A stretch of 64,000 bases of DNA. Origin: Siphonodentalium dalli. Its lineage: Eukaryota > Mollusca > Scaphopoda > Gadilida > Siphonodentaliidae. The notes under the pieces are model-generated. The model searched no databases. It saw only the letters and a program-made list of their open reading frames with translations, and was not told the DNA's origin. Shown in pieces: positions 12,028-24,981 of the stretch. Position 1 is the stretch's first letter; every line of letters starts with the position of its first letter. The stretch covers positions 49,889,899-49,953,898 of the forward strand of contig CP136067.1 in assembly GCA_032622095.1 (NCBI GenBank), in the 5' to 3' direction. The position numbers and the translations under genes are program-made.

Positions 12028-15000
12028 CTACAACAGAATAAATATAATTGAGTTAACCCTTTATATATTAAGTACTCATTGGCGAGTAAGTTCCCTTACG
12101 AAATGTTCAGATAATATAAGTTCAACAGACAACCATTTGTCGTTTGTTGAACTTATTATCTGAAAATTTCCAACCAATGAATATGAATCATTTTGTGTTT
12201 GTATTATCTGTTTTCTGCCTGTTGTCTGCTTTTATTACCTGGACACCCCTCCAAATGAGTAATGGACTATCCCGATGTATATTTATATAACTGAGTGGGA
12301 GAATCCATTAAGTATAGAAAGGTTTTTATGCCACTGATTTTCTTTTAAAATAAAGTGCATATCAGTTCTCTGAACAAGATTTGTATTGTTGGAGTTCAAC
12401 AGGAGATAATCACAACCTAGAATTAGACATGCCTTTGAGCAGAAAAAATTATTTCAAAAATCTAAATTAAATGTGGTTTGTTGGATACTTAAGAAAACTA
12501 CAATCAATGGAATTTATTTTTTAGTGCTATCCGGCAAACTTGAACAAATGATAACTACCCCCCGAAAATAATCACATGCTTTTACCAGTTAAATGTTCTA
12601 GATATTCGAAAATCCATTGGTATGAACTTTGAAGATATACATATCTATTATATGCCAAGCTATCAAATAGTAATATTTTTGCATCAGATAAAACCAGTTA
12701 TCCGTCTAGTGAGATATAAAAGTGACTCGGTACTAGATGAGTTAACATCGCTCCGCCACATTGAGTTTTGAAAAAATTGTAACATGTGATCAATAATATT
12801 TTTTGTTAAACATATCCCTCAACCAATATGTCATTGAATTATTGTATATGCTCAAGCTCATTGCCATGGCTGTGATTGGGTATACACATTTTCACTTTTT
12901 GCTCCTCTTTCGAGTTGAGCCATGGGCCAACTGATCGGAGCATATATTAACAGAACATCTACACTTTATGGTACACATACACATATTGTAATTATCTCAT
13001 TAGTGATGACAAAAACAATTAATTTTTTTGGTCATCATTCATGAGATAATTTCCATATCAAACCAAAAAGTGTAGATATCCTCTATAAATGTACACGCAA
13101 CTTCATATTGAATCTTAGTATATCAGTGTAGCTATCCATTGTGACTCTTTCTATTCGCTCACCATTAATATCCATCATCCTGAACATTTCGTTGACGAAG
13201 TGCTGCTTACTCCTGTAATTAGGCGAATGTCGTCCCATGTGATTTCTGAATTGCCTTATCTTATTGGTGCGGTCTCTGTAACCATGTCTTCTGTCTGCAA
13301 TCAGAGAAGACATATCATTGTATTATTTAAGCTTGAATTGAGCAGCCCCTCTGCATATATTTCGAGCACAGCATAGAGTGAAATGGCAGGAAACTGTTTG
13401 TGCGTCCCAGATGGAGGGAAATATCACATCGCGCGGTAACCAACCATATATCTATTTGCTATGTTGTGTATACTCAGGGAAGAAAGACGATCGAATCAGG
13501 GGGGGGGGGGGGGTCGGAAAAAAATTTCAGGCACGTATGGCATTTTTTCCCTTTCGATCATTTTTTGTACCCACCCACCCCCACCGCCAAATTTTTTTCC
13601 GTTTTCGGCAGTTTTTTCCGACACCCCCCCTTTTAACACTAAAACAGAGATTTGCGGGGGGAAATTCACTGTAAACAGCTGTATATGAATTTCTGTGCAT
13701 ACTATTTATCATGGATGTTAACATGGACATGTAAATAGGAATGAGTAATTTTGAGGTCATTCGGCCAAAAAAACATGGCTGCCAGCGGCCATCTTGGATT
13801 TCAAAATTTGCAACAAAATACAACACGATAACTAGTTAGAATTACATTATTTCTCTCATTCAAACTGATTCAAAGTGGTTTTGAAGCCCAACTCATTGCC
13901 AAAACACTAAAAACAAGCAGGAATTTTTTTTTTTAGTTGCGGAAAAAATTGCTTGTTGGTGGCTTTGACCACCCACCCACCCCGGCATACGTGCCGGAAG
14001 AAATTTTTTCACCCCCCCCCCTGATCGAATGGGCCTTTTCGTGTCAGAATTCCATTGCCATTTTTTTCAAAAAGAGAACATTCTTGCATGTACCATGCAT
14101 GTAATTTCAGGTTTACCTTCATCGTACCAATATAAATGGTTTATATCGGTGGCGCTATAGTGTTTATGATAAGTACGTAATTGTGTTCGTTTTCGAACAC
14201 GCGGGTCAAGTTATATTTATTATTTTCTGTTATATAAACTGCTTTCAGTGGTCTATTCGAATAAGGTACGCATATCTTTGTTTAGTTATATAGCTATATA
14301 TCCAACAGACATGCATGCAGAGGTGGGGTTGGTGGACGTAAAACATAAACCATAAACGGTTATACACAGGGACTCTTTGGCAAAGTTCACCAGAGTTTGA
14401 TCTTTAAGGCTTTTGATGTTTCGCGTTCGATTCCGTCATTCGTTCGAACCGTTCCATCACCAGCCGACGCTGGAAACATGTCAGCGTTCATTCGCTTCGA
14501 ATTTACAGACACAAAGACACCATCCACTCCATGGTCTCCCTCTGGAGGAAAATTATGCCACAAAACCACTTGGAGCTATCGACAATGGCTTGCATTTTGT
14601 TTCATGTAAACCGCGATGCGATTAACTTGTCGTCCCTCAGCGCCATCAGTTCGCAAAATAACATCCATTATTCAGGAAGAGATAAGATGGGCGATAGAAC
14701 GTAACAGCATCGACGGTATTATTGGCTTGTAGTTTCTGTTTCTCTTCATATGGGCTTTCAATCATCGTCCCTTGGGTGACAAACGCCCACGCCAGAGCTA
14801 TCGCGACTCCCGTTTGGTTACGGTCTCGATTAAAAAACGAACAGGTTAAGTATATAAAGAATACTTGATGTAATTTCATACTTTATTGTGTCATGTTGTC
14901 TATTACGTGGTTGTCGAGATTATTGCGAGGAATTCCATGTCCCTATAGTATCCGTGCCTGTTTATATTACATGCGGTATAAAGACTATATCGATCGTGGT

Positions 15001-18000
15001 TGTCTTTCGTTCTTTAAAACACTTAAAATATCTCTGTTATTTCGTTAAAAACACTTCTTCAAATATCGTTAATAATAATCGCTATGTAATAGTGTATTTC
15101 GTTATTTCGCTGTATTTCTTATTTCTATATTTCCCGCTATTTCGAAATTTCACTGCATTTCCTATTCAGCTATTTCGCTGTATTTCCTATTTCGCTTTTT
15201 CGTTGTACTGATTTCATATTTCGATAATCTATATATATATATAAAAGATTAGGATCTGTCTGTCCGGATTTTTCTCCCAGGTACCCTGGGGGAGGTTATA
15301 ACACGGTTATTTGTTCAATGTTTTTATTTAATTAAATAAATAACTAAACAAAAAACAAAAACGCTCATTACGGGCCTAACACCAGATGTACGCTCTTTAA
15401 TAGATGTGTTTTCATTGTGGGCCACGCCATCCAACAAAATAACGGGTATAAGTCCTCTATGGGCTGATTCTACAACCAAATAAGCCCAATATGAACAAAT
15501 ACCAATATTTAGGTCCAATATGAACCTATCTGCACGAGGGTATATTGCAGTAGCATAATAAATATTATCTCTATATATATATATAAAAGAATAGAATCTG
15601 TCTGTCACGTGCGCGAAGCGTACACCTGGGCCGCTTGCCCCTCCGACGCTGAATAAAGGGCTCCCGAAGGGAGCCTGTTTCATCTAGTTCGCTATATTTC
15701 ACATAATATAAGAAGGAATTTAATAAGGAATTTAATAAGGAACAAGTCGTTCGACTTATAGCGTCCCAAATGGTATTGCAAAAAATGGGATATTATTATG
15801 GCATATGGGATTATAGGATATATATGGTCATATTCTGATATTCAATCGATCATCCCATGCCACGTGTTACTGAGATTAACTATTATTAGATATCTCATCG
15901 CGAACCCCGATTACATATTGTTTGCTATATATTCCTTGGAGTATTGACTGCCGCAAAATGCATTGCTCTTGGCCTCCACGAAGGCCAAAAACCGAAAAAA
16001 TGTCTGCCATTCAAAAGTTTGCTGCTTTGTCTTAATTTTAGGAATCCAGATAGTCTTAGTTATTGGACGTGGTGACACTCGCCAGTACAACCTAAATATC
16101 TAGCACTGAGGAACGATTACCGCAAAGGATAAACCTGGATCGATTGGTTCGTCTCAGTGCCATGCTGGAGCTAAATTACTTCGACGCCAAAACGGACGTG
16201 ATAACACCGCGAACGCGAGACAAGCAAATCGTTCTGATATTCAAAGTAGGCAATCTAAGCTCATTTATCAGCCACCCACGCGTATCAATTCTAACACAGA
16301 TGAATAAGTGAATTGTTCATAAATTTCGTAATGGTGCGTTTCTAACAGTTTCGATGTTTGGCTCTTCTGGTGGGACTATTTTAGTTTAGCAGTGCTACCC
16401 ACGTGGCCGTCTGACGCCCCGTCTCTCGAGTACAGACGTCATCGTTCCCGACAGTATCAGTATTTCTTATGAAGCGATGGGTTTGATGATTCCTGGGCGT
16501 CCATATGTGTATACTAGTCAAATGCGTCCCCAGTCGAATTTCGCCATAGTTAATGGGCGAGCGTCGATGTCGAGGCTCCAGAATTTGGTGTATGCCATTG
16601 TTTGGATTTGACAACTATAGGTTTTTTTTCAAAATATTGCACGATGCAAGACAAGATTGATTATAACCCACGCAAGATACGCATTTTTCTACCACTGGTG
16701 GTATGCAAATTTAGATGAGTGCTAGCTTTGTCGGCGACAGCTGATTGGCATCGAAAGACTAAGACGCCCAAGTATAGGGAAGGAGTATGACCCTGCACAT
16801 GCACTTGCTCGGTTGCTCCCGACTCGTACATACGTGTACATATATACTGGGACACGTGCACTTAATTCTATTAAATGTATGTCATCTCGGACTTGAGTTG
16901 TTATATGTATTATATAGTGACGTTTTTCCTATGCACCTTGTGTGAAATAAAATCGAAAATAAATGTTGTTTTGCTGGTTGCAGTAGTATGCTAGTAGCTC
17001 TTGGTTTTGTGGTCTTAATTCTCTCAATATTGTTCCTCCTTCTGTTTAATTTTTATATCCAGTTCCCTATATATATATGATATATTTCCCCCCTCAAATT
17101 ATACGTACACATTTATTATCTAATGTCGGTTCTTAATTAATTTGCACATTTATGCGATCTTATATCGCGCAACGTTGTGATTGCTCTCAGTTAGTGATAG
17201 TGGTGGTTTGGAGGTCTTCGTTGTTGTTTTGTTTGTGTTGCGGTTGAAGCAATAAGACCGGAACGTGTCGCCACATGTCCTTGAGTTATCTCCCTTGTTG
17301 TACCCGATGGCTGCATGCTTTTAAAACCACATCGATGATTGAAATGTAATTATGCAAATGACGTCAGCCAAAATATTCAGGCATGTTCGGTATTTGTGAT
17401 TAGTAACATGATTTTGAATGAGGGAATGTGAGATGTTGACGATAACCCTCGAGCTATGGGTGTAATCCATAGACGGATTAATATTCGTCAATCTTTTTAA
17501 TGATATAAATGTTTACAGACTCGATGTCGAGCCATTGTCGACAAAGCCCTGAAGTCAGATCGTTATTCAGAGACGAATCATATATATCTACAAACAGTCG
17601 ATTTGAATCCCGGCGGTCAAACCTGCATGGTTGTCGCCGGTATCCATACCAATTGGTCTACAATCAAACTAACAAGAACATTTTATTCCAGTCATGTTTA
17701 GGTACATCGGGTTTAATGTAAACGTTTAACGGGAAGAGTACGTAAACCGAGTTTTGAACTGAAAACGAACTGAAGATTGATTTTGATATGCGAAATCTCC
17801 TTATTGAAGAGTTATTACTAATGAAAATAAGAACAAAGTCAATCTATTTTTTAGGTACTTGTTGATGATATATAGATAGCTGTTTTATATACTTTTATGC
17901 TATATTGCATGAACCCATTCGAATGCCTTGGGTCCCTTTAACAAGTATGCACCTCAAGTACTTATTTTATGGATCAAGATATATAGGAAACGTTTTTGAA

Positions 18001-21000
18001 TTTTAATCCTTTGTAAAGTTAGCAAGAGCGGAGGATTTTATCTTTAACGTATACAAACATGCTCATGCAATGTCACGGCGCACCGACTTTATAGAAACCT
18101 ATTTTGCCGTTTATATAGATTGCAATATGTAAAACAATATGATTGAAACAAGACGTGCGACATGTACCTTTGTATATGAAAGACGATATTTTGCTCCATA
18201 TTGAATGTTCTATGTTTTATGTTATACCCTTCCGATGTTTTAGAGCGACAACAAATAAATTATTTTGTTATTTTTTAAATATCAAAATGTTATTCTTCGG
18301 TATAAATAGGTCAAGTTCATTATTATGTCATAGTTAGTGTTCATCATGTTTCAACAAAACACATCAGGAATTGATGTTATATTAATATGTTATATTGTAT
18401 AACTGGAGGTTTGAATCCATAAATACATCTAAGAAATTGAAGTCCACACCGCAAACGAATCGTCTTTGAATTTGAATTATTTATACATTTAAAGGCACAG
18501 ATGGCCTTCGCGGTGGGCATGCTGTTAAAATAGTCATACACTGCTATAAACAGAAAGAACACATATGTTGTTCTTATATCATAACACCAATCATACAGAT
18601 CGCGTAAATAGTATGTTATTGTCAAGTTCGTTCGCTGTAATGTAAACAGAAGCCCGGTTCTGTAACAATTTTGGCTTTGATTACATAACAAAGCATACGA
18701 ACTTGACAATAACATACTATTTACTCGATATTTATGATTGGTATAAGAACAGGGTATGTCTATATTTCAATGTTCTTACTATTTATGGCGGTTTTAACGG
18801 ATGTTACTAGTTTAACAGCAATACCACCGCGAAGGTCATTCGTGGATTTCAGATGGAGGGCTCTATATTATTGAACATATGAGTACACGCATGGTGCCGC
18901 TGTCGAGACACACCGACTGCATAGGTCGTGCATGGGCGTCTTGGAGTCACACTAGATTCCCTTGAACGATACTCGGGACCAGCTATTGCTAAATGCATTA
19001 GTCCGATCTGGAGATACCGGGAGATACTTATGAGCGTAAAGGTACTTGTAACTAGATCGATTGGAATAGAGTTATTATGAATAGCTTAAATGCTGTGACA
19101 ACGAGAAGCGTCGAGTACCGGAAGAATAGTCTGTAACTTACTAACGCAAGTAGAGTCAAGTTAATTGACACCCACGATATACGGGCAACCCTTTTCGCCC
19201 AGCATCCACATCTTAAATGAGAGCACCATGGCAGCCAGTTAGGGTTATTTGCCGCCAACGTTAGGTCATGCCATGAATCTTTACCCTGGCTAACGCCCGT
19301 AGAGATCATATTCCACCAGTACAAATCCTTGGGACTTTTTGAAGTTTTGACAGTGAACCTTGTAAACTCGACAATATTACGTGGGGAATATATTTCTTAG
19401 TTGTTACATGTATCTCTTCCTTAATAATGTACTTCAGTGTAGGTGAATGTCCCAACTCAAAATGTCATGATTTTCTCTGACTTTTGTGAACCGATATCGC
19501 AATAAATATCGAATTACTTGACCAGTAAATATTCCGTAATTTGTAAGCGACGCATGGAAAAATCGCTCACAAATTCACTCAAATCGTGACAATTCGAGTT
19601 GCAGGGGACACTCTTCCAAATGACCTGTCGGTAGGATGATATTCATCTCGTGTTCTAAACGTCACGCTTTACGCAAGTTAATATGTGGACAATTAAAACA
19701 TTTGAACAATCTCAAACTGTTTTGGTTTGTTGAAAATTATGTTGCTTCGGATATGGAATGTCTAAACTTTTGTCCAAGATAGCTAATGAGACGCACCAAT
19801 TGTCGGTATGTCGCTGGTACATATTTTGCCTTCGCCTCGAGCGGAACAAGGTGCTATAAAAGTTATATATACCCTGACATGTCCGCGGGAAATTAGCTCA
19901 TGATATCCGTGTACATGATATCCGTGTTACAAACGTTTCAAATATCGAAATTAGCAAACGCGGAAGTGAATTTTATAAGCAAAGATTAATGCGCCGTGAA
20001 AGGGCTGTCATTTGATATAGGATATATATAACCTCCACAATCAAGACAAATAACTATCACAAAAATGAGCTGATTGCTTCTTTTTTTAACGGAAAGACAT
20101 TTGAAAACGTGTGTATAAATGCCGGATTGAAGTGCATTCGTGGGTGTATATACCGGATTTCAAATTGATGTTCCTCATGATTTGACACCAAATTATATAA
20201 ATTTACAAAGCCAATTTTCGCCCACAAGGCAAATACAAATGATATTACGTGAAATTAATGCCATTGCTGCGTATAACACAGATATCGGAAAACCTCAATG
20301 TCGATCCGACGTATACAGATATAAGCACGTGTACCTCTGCATGTGAATGTGTTTGGACGCAATCCAAATGAATTTATAGTAACGTCCGGTGTGCGGATGA
20401 TTGCACATTCTGATTGATTTCTTTATTTAAAAACGCCAATTAAGGTGTAGCATGCATAACATGCACAACATAGAACATTATACAATACTTTATATACAAT
20501 ATATACACAATATATATGGGATCCCTCCATACAGACGTTTGTTTTTATTTTATTTTATTTTATTTTTTTTCCAAAAACAGGAAGTATATGTTATTTGACA
20601 GACGGAAAACAATGATTTGTAGATTTAAGATGTTGCCCCGAAGAAGCATTGAAAATTCCGTGCATGGTGGTCGAAAAATGATGACTGCGCAGGCCTTACT
20701 GCGAGATGTGTAACACTGCAAGACATTAGTCGTCATCGTGCATGAGCCAACTGGCATGCAGACCCTGGTGTCATAAAGACTGCTAACACTTTTCTATTTC
20801 TGTTCTCTTATAATATATTAATAAAGACCGTCTGACGTCCCCTTTCGCTTCATGGAATGACCATTTTGTGACGATGAGAGGGTGATATTTTCATCGCGTT
20901 ATCAATAGACGTTCGTTCAAGAACTTGTATTGAAACAAAAGTACAACCTAGATAAAAGCCGAGATGAAAGGATATACAGACTGGGCGAGATATTGAACAA

Positions 21001-22890
21001 CTTTCGCTTAATACAAATACACGATAAACTGTTTTCATAAATTCCATATAAGAATATACATATTATAAATAAGGCGAAACATAATTCATAAATAAGGCTA
21101 AACATAGTATATAAATAGAGATAATAATTTATAATTCCACAAATTTCCGATGACATCGGCATTAAATAGTGTTTGGTAAATTCACAAATCTTCGATTAAA
21201 TTTGACACCATATCAAAACCGTTTAGTTTTCCACAAAAGTGCAGTCTTTTGTACATCATCAACTTTACACAACAGTATCACATGTATGATTTGTGTTGTA
21301 GCTTTAAAGGGGTACTGTACACAAAGATAGGCGATTTTTTTATTTACTCCCATTGAAATAACTTTCAAGTTAGATTGTGTTCGTGTTATATGAGTTTCGT
21401 ATAAACCTAATTTAGCGAAGAAAATATTGATCTTGGAAACAAAAATATTACGATTTCAAACTACGCGCCATGTTTTTGACCTTCACCGGAGAAGACGCGG
21501 TCGCAGGAAGAACCGGAAGTTCATTGCTCACAGCTTCGATTGATGCATTCAATCTCTTCCATCCCATCGAACAATCTCACTCCCTATAAAATATTTGACG
21601 CTTTATGACTCTTTGTTTCTTTCTCCTTTTTTCCGAATCGGTTATAACGGGCCTTCTTTTGCAGGTAACATGTTTTATTTGCAACTCAATAATGTTCGCG
21701 AACGGCCGTCGAGAAAAGACACGCAACATATGCGATTTCAAGAACGGTAACTCGTAATGGCATAATTCTCCATTTTATGACTCCAGCCATAAATGAATTT
21801 ATATTAAATAATTCAATTTAACTTTTACGATAGCCTGTTAACCGGAACGTTTTCAGTAGACATCGTCGACTCAAATTAGTTATTTTATAATATAATATTC
21901 ATATTAGATCGCTATTGTCACCGGGAATTTATTGAAATTGGGGTACAGTACCCCTTTAAATAACAACGATGCAATGTGAACCGCGCTCATGTTGTTCGTT
22001 TGGTTGATACAGTTACACTGTTGAAGACCGGCTTTTAATTCCGGGTGAGTAAACATGAAAAATACTCCATTATTTAATTTCACCGCAAACATTAAACATC
22101 GCTTACCTATCCATCGACCTGAATCTATTTAAAGGCTGCGCGTGCGTGCTTATTAATTAACAATGACGTATTCTCATCAATTATTGTATTCCCGTACAAT
22201 ATTAGATACATCGCTACTATTTTTAAGTGATAAACATTAATCGGGAGTTTAAATTGAGCCGTTAGCCGTGCTCACCTATCGATAATAGTATGGTTCTGAG
22301 CGATAAACGTTGTATTCAATTATATCGTTACTGTGTCTTCGGGTGGCATTTTTCCATTAGCAAGTTGTAATTCCCATGCGACTTCGCTAAGCTTTCTACC
22401 CGGGTATGGTTATGTGGGTTTATCGTCGTTTCAGTACCTAGACCTTATCATGACCCAACCGAGGGTTAGTTTCACGGGAAATCATCGCACGGCAGATAAT
22501 TCATTTTGGTAATTGCTTATTTATTTGGTGTCAAATAAAAATCTTTAATTTTGAACCTAGCATTCATAGAGTTGTGGATCAAATAATACACATAAAAATG
22601 TTTCCCTGTTGCCCTCTACTTCAATTTTCAGAATATGGCTACAAGTTAAAAAAAATAGACCATAGAAATAAGACACTTTTACATCTTACTTTGGAGAATC
22701 CATTGAACAATCAGGGAATGTTGTAGGGAGGTTAGGACCACACTACTTTATTGTACATACCTGGCCGCCTGGACTTTCTGTTGTAGTTCCCAACTTGGCT
22801 GTATGAATATTTCGGGATATACAGTGACGTCACGCTAGCCAGTAACGTTACGAAAAACACGCACCAGAATACAAGAACGCTCTGTCGCAT
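11954..22890 (-). CDS. Secreted single-EF-hand protein, three coding exons
   Basis: The join is 22890-22761, 13294-13163, 12027-11954 on the minus strand: 130+132+74 = 336 nt, 111 codons plus TGA. Residues 1-22 (MRQSVLVFWCVFFVTLLASV then TS) form a signal peptide. Residues about 38-75 are Arg/His-rich with several dibasic pairs (RKSRRPDRRHGYRD). Residues about 76-110 form one EF-hand: helix HFVNEMFRMM, loop DINGNGLIDKLE with D1, N3, N5, G6, I8, D9 and E12 as Ca2+-binding consensus requires, then helix FRQTFALLELI. Both junctions fall in phase 1 within Asp and Gly codons, the second inside the loop. Introns have GT-AG ends. Likely role is extracellular calcium binding, for example in biomineral matrix or secretory granules; that is inference. 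I do not recognise the exact family. A single EF-hand usually pairs, so it may dimerise. Confidence 0.85.
12053..12328. mobile_element. TTAA MITE, attatctgaac family, copy b
   Basis: It starts TTAACCCTTTATATATTAAG and ends gtatagaaaggtttttat, where the terminal TTAA has decayed. A strong inner palindrome joins ttcagataatataagttcaac and gttgaacttattatctgaa. It sits in the last intron of the EF-hand gene. Confidence 0.7.
12955..13080. repeat. Foldback repeat in EF-hand gene intron
   Basis: Inverted arms run catctacacttt...attatctcattagtgatgac and gtcatcattcatgagataat...aaagtgtagatat. The arms are imperfect and the centre is AT-rich. It looks like a small MITE, but no target duplication was resolved. 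Confidence 0.55.
13163..13294 (-). CDS. EF-hand gene, coding exon B (basic linker and EF E-helix)
   Basis: The acceptor is tctgattgcag (ending 13295) and the donor is AATG|gtgagc (intron starts 13162). The exon is 132 nt, phase 1 to phase 1. The frame stays open past the donor to 13083, giving a longer but misleading ORF. Splicing is preferred because the joined sequence completes a perfect EF-hand loop. Confidence 0.85.
13497..14023. mobile_element. Poly-G-ended hAT-like MITE, copy 1
   Basis: The element starts CAGGGGG (14 G), then tcggaaaaaaatttcaggca, and ends tgccggaagaaattttttca then poly-C and CTG. The flanks are gATCGAAT on the left and ATCGAATg on the right, a 7-8 bp target duplication as made by hAT transposases. 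The inside includes acatggctgccagcggccat and no ORF of note. The second copy is at 32288-32838. Confidence 0.75.
14024..15227. other. Non-coding stretch inside EF-hand gene intron
   Basis: Overlapping open frames at 14387-14625 and 14646-14879 are unusually GC-rich for the window but show no recognisable domain or splice context. From about 15040 to 15210 there is a degenerate repeat of atttcgctatttc. Confidence 0.4.
15228..15310 (+). mobile_element. Helitron-like 5' end fragment
   Basis: After an A comes TCTATATATATATAT, aaaag, then atctgtctgtc and a short hairpin (ctcccaggtaccctgggggag region). The same 5' signature is found in the complete mini-element at 15568, so this is likely a 5' end of a related non-autonomous Helitron. 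No matching 3' end was found nearby. Confidence 0.5.
15370..15540 (-). repeat. Dispersed repeat, related to 26385-26524
   Basis: On the minus strand it reads ggttcatattggacctaaat, then cccgttattttg, then tgaaaacacatctattaaagagcgtacatctggt. The same series occurs on the plus strand at about 26382-26524. It is unclassified. Confidence 0.55.
15568..15687 (+). mobile_element. Complete 120-bp mini-Helitron
   Basis: It begins A|TCTCTATATATATAT and carries aatctgtctgtcacgtgcg. A hairpin ggctcccgaagggagcc with a GAA loop follows, and the element ends tgtttcatCTAG|T. A 5' TC, a 3' hairpin about 8 nt before CTAG and insertion between A and T are the Helitron rules. It encodes nothing and must have been moved in trans. 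Confidence 0.7.
15688..18488. other. Non-coding stretch inside EF-hand gene intron
   Basis: No gene was confirmed. At 16090-16233 (+) an open frame STEERLPQRINLDRLV.. with a possible donor (ttcaaa|gtaggc) reads like coding sequence but matches nothing I know. The 17790-17950 segment repeats at 58985-59130 in diverged form (aagaacaaagtcaatctatt). Confidence 0.4.
18489..18852. mobile_element. Foldback MITE, TTAA-AGGCAC family, copy 1
   Basis: The left end is TTAAAGGCACAGATGGCCTT, and the right end is its diverged complement (ccaccgcgaaggtcattcgt). Long inverted arms include aatagtatgttattgtcaag and cttgacaataacatactatt. Relatives lie at 37329, 41140, 60152 and 61021. Confidence 0.7.
18853..21303. 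other. Non-coding stretch inside EF-hand gene intron
   Basis: No gene was recognised. There is a small direct duplication of catgatatccgtgt at 19900-19935 and T-rich (ATTTT)n at about 20545. Confidence 0.4.
21304..21959. mobile_element. TTAA element with AGGGGTACTGTAC termini, copy 1
   Basis: The termini are TTAAAGGGGTACTGTAC and GTACAGTACCCCTTTAA, a terminal repeat of about 17 bp flanked by TTAA. At 656 bp it has no transposase. The right half (ctccagccataaatgaattt, then ttaaccggaacgtttt) is shared with 39264-39832, which supports a real family. Confidence 0.75.
21960..22760. other. Intron sequence of EF-hand gene
   Basis: No independent gene was seen. A strong donor-like gataggtaagcg lies on the minus strand at about 22105, without a matching coding exon. 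Confidence 0.4.
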
Positions 22891-22892
22891 AT
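22761..22892 (-). CDS. EF-hand gene, coding exon A (signal peptide)
   Basis: The acceptor is aatttcag at 22893-22900. The ATG lies two bases into the exon at 22890-22888. The donor is CCAG|gtatgt. The exon encodes 43 codons plus one base. An acceptor just before the ATG implies an upstream non-coding exon. Confidence 0.82.
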
Positions 22893-23476
22893 CTGAAATT
22901 AGACAGAAACAACCATGACGTCACAGTGGATTGCAATGTTGCAGACAAAACACGAGAATACTAAAAGTATTATATCTTGAAACAGTCGCATAACTACAAC
23001 ACAGAAATAAGAAAACAATAAAAAGCGTGTCTACATCATTGCCTATAATGAATTTAAGTTTGGTTCGATAAACACGAGCTCCCAGTGGAAGACTCGCATA
23101 TATAAGATAATGCACTGGCACAGGAACTTTTATGCAGCTCCCGCCATGAAAGGGTAAAAACATCGAAATAAGTACACTAAATTGTCAGTGTCTCCCTAGA
23201 ACCTTGCTGAATGCGCCCGCACTGAAATATCTATGCTCTTCACGACGTATTGCACATGACAATGAGACCGCACAAACAAAACCAACCCGGACAAAATGTC
23301 CACCAGAAATCGGGTTTTATATTGACATTTGCCTCGAGTTTCTTCCGGAGTTATTGTAGCCATGCACAATCCGGGTTTATATGCCCTTCGTTCAGTCTAT
23401 AATGACTGTATCAACATAGAATTAAAAACGTATTCGGATACAACGCCGTAAGTGTTATGTTTGTTTTTACGTCACA
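22893..23476. other. Upstream intron of EF-hand gene with MITE relic
   Basis: 23084-23160 holds actcgcatatataagataatgcactggcacagg and agctcccgccatgaaaggg. This is a relic related to the palindromic TTAA MITEs and closest to the one at 56336-56946. Confidence 0.5.
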
Positions 23477-23716
23477 TTAACTCTGTATTTATTAAATGGA
23501 ATCTCCCATTCATTTATTTAAAAGAATACATTGGAGTGGTCTATGATTCATTTGGAGGGGTGTTCGTGTAATACAAGCAGACTACAAACCGATGAAAATC
23601 TAATGAAAGTGCAGAAAGATTCATATTCTTTGGTGAGATATGCAGGTATTGTGTGTGGAAATGTCCTAAGAGAACTACCCGTCAATGAGTCTTTTGTAAA
23701 GAATGGTTTAGGTTAA
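23477..23716. mobile_element. TTAA MITE, attatctgaac family, degenerate copy (reverse)
   Basis: Bounded by TTAACTCTGT and gaatggtttaggTTAA. The inside keeps gaatctcccattca and ttggaggggtgttc in reverse orientation relative to the copy at 9463. The central palindrome has decayed. Confidence 0.55.
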
Positions 23717-24979
23717 GCTGCAAATTTAGCCTTAGGGGTGGAGAGGTGGATCTGAAATCTCAGTACTAACGTTGAATCCACAGAGCCCCCTACTGGTAAA
23801 CTTTTCCCAATGCAATGTACTCGAAAACTTCACACCGTGCTCATCGAGAAAGCCGTTGCATACAAACGCATACTGCACTGGTTTGGAGGGTGACCGACAA
23901 TCGAAGGTCATGACTATACACTATACCGTTGAATAAATATATACTCGCAACTGAGTTATAGTTACTTGATGGTTGACATTTTGGTTAACTTACATGTGTA
24001 TCATTCCTAGAAATGAATAAGCGAGACTGTCCGGGTCGATGGCATGTTGAAATTCGATGAATATATTGAGAGTTTTACTCTAACACCGCTACTAGCTTAT
24101 TATTGTCCGAAATAAATAAATAAAGTGCATTTTATCATATTTATAGGATTATTGTTATTTTTGGCGTAAAACAAGAAACCTGTCACCGGGCTGGAATAAT
24201 CTGGAAAAAAAACGTTACTGAAACAGAGTAGCAATTGATCCATACCTCGCGATACCCTTATATATAGATCACAACCTATAGCCTCTAATAATATAATTAG
24301 GATTAATATAATTCCTTTTATTTTTCAATGTTTGCAAGTGGGTTGGATGATTTATAATGTTTTCCAACAAGGTGCTTGTCGAATGTCAATTGATGACTTG
24401 GCAAGGTAATTAATTTGGCCAAGTATTTCGGCATGCAAGCGAGCACGAATCCTAACGAAGGTTCTATAATGGGTGTTTTAACCTCACCTCTATGAATTAA
24501 TCCGTTTATTCCTGCCTGCGGTGTGACACATCTTATGTTGTCTTGTTCCTAAATGTCATAACTTTCAGCGGAATATATTTCATGACGATTTGGCGACTTA
24601 TAGCAACTTGGTTCCATCCTACAGCGAGGACAAACTAGCTTCCGAAGATAGCGACCAATGGGAGGTGACGTTAATGGTGACGGGTGCCGCGCACAGTGGG
24701 ATGCGACAAACGGAAGTGAATTGAAATCCAAACTTTCATAAGAACCACGGGATGTCGCGAAGTAAATTGTGAAACGTTGGCTTCCTAACACGAACTCAAT
24801 TATGAAACGACTCCTCGGCGAGTTGTGGCCACTCTGCGTCGATCATGAGCGTGGAAGTTGCTATATTTGAACGAGATCGATCATAAGAACGAGGGAGTCT
24901 CTGTTGGACCTTTCTTGACGTTGTTATCCTAACCAACTGCCTTGTTCGTTTCGGCACGATCCGAGTGTGGTATTTCCTC
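23717..24979. other. First intron of EF-hand gene, no gene recognised
   Basis: GC-richer open frames on the minus strand at 24549-24981 have no recognisable domain and lie just inside the proposed first intron. Confidence 0.4.
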
Positions 24980-24981
24980 AC

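Noticed and set aside
13083-13313. 76-codon minus-strand ORF as a single-exon gene
   Set aside because: Its middle is exon B of the EF-hand gene. The part beyond 13163 reads through a consensus donor, and splicing completes a perfect EF-hand loop.
13378-13826. Overlapping ORFs in all frames around 13378-13826 and 32266-32535
   Set aside because: They run through poly-G/poly-C and T-rich parts of the hAT-like MITE and have low-complexity Gly/Pro/Phe composition.
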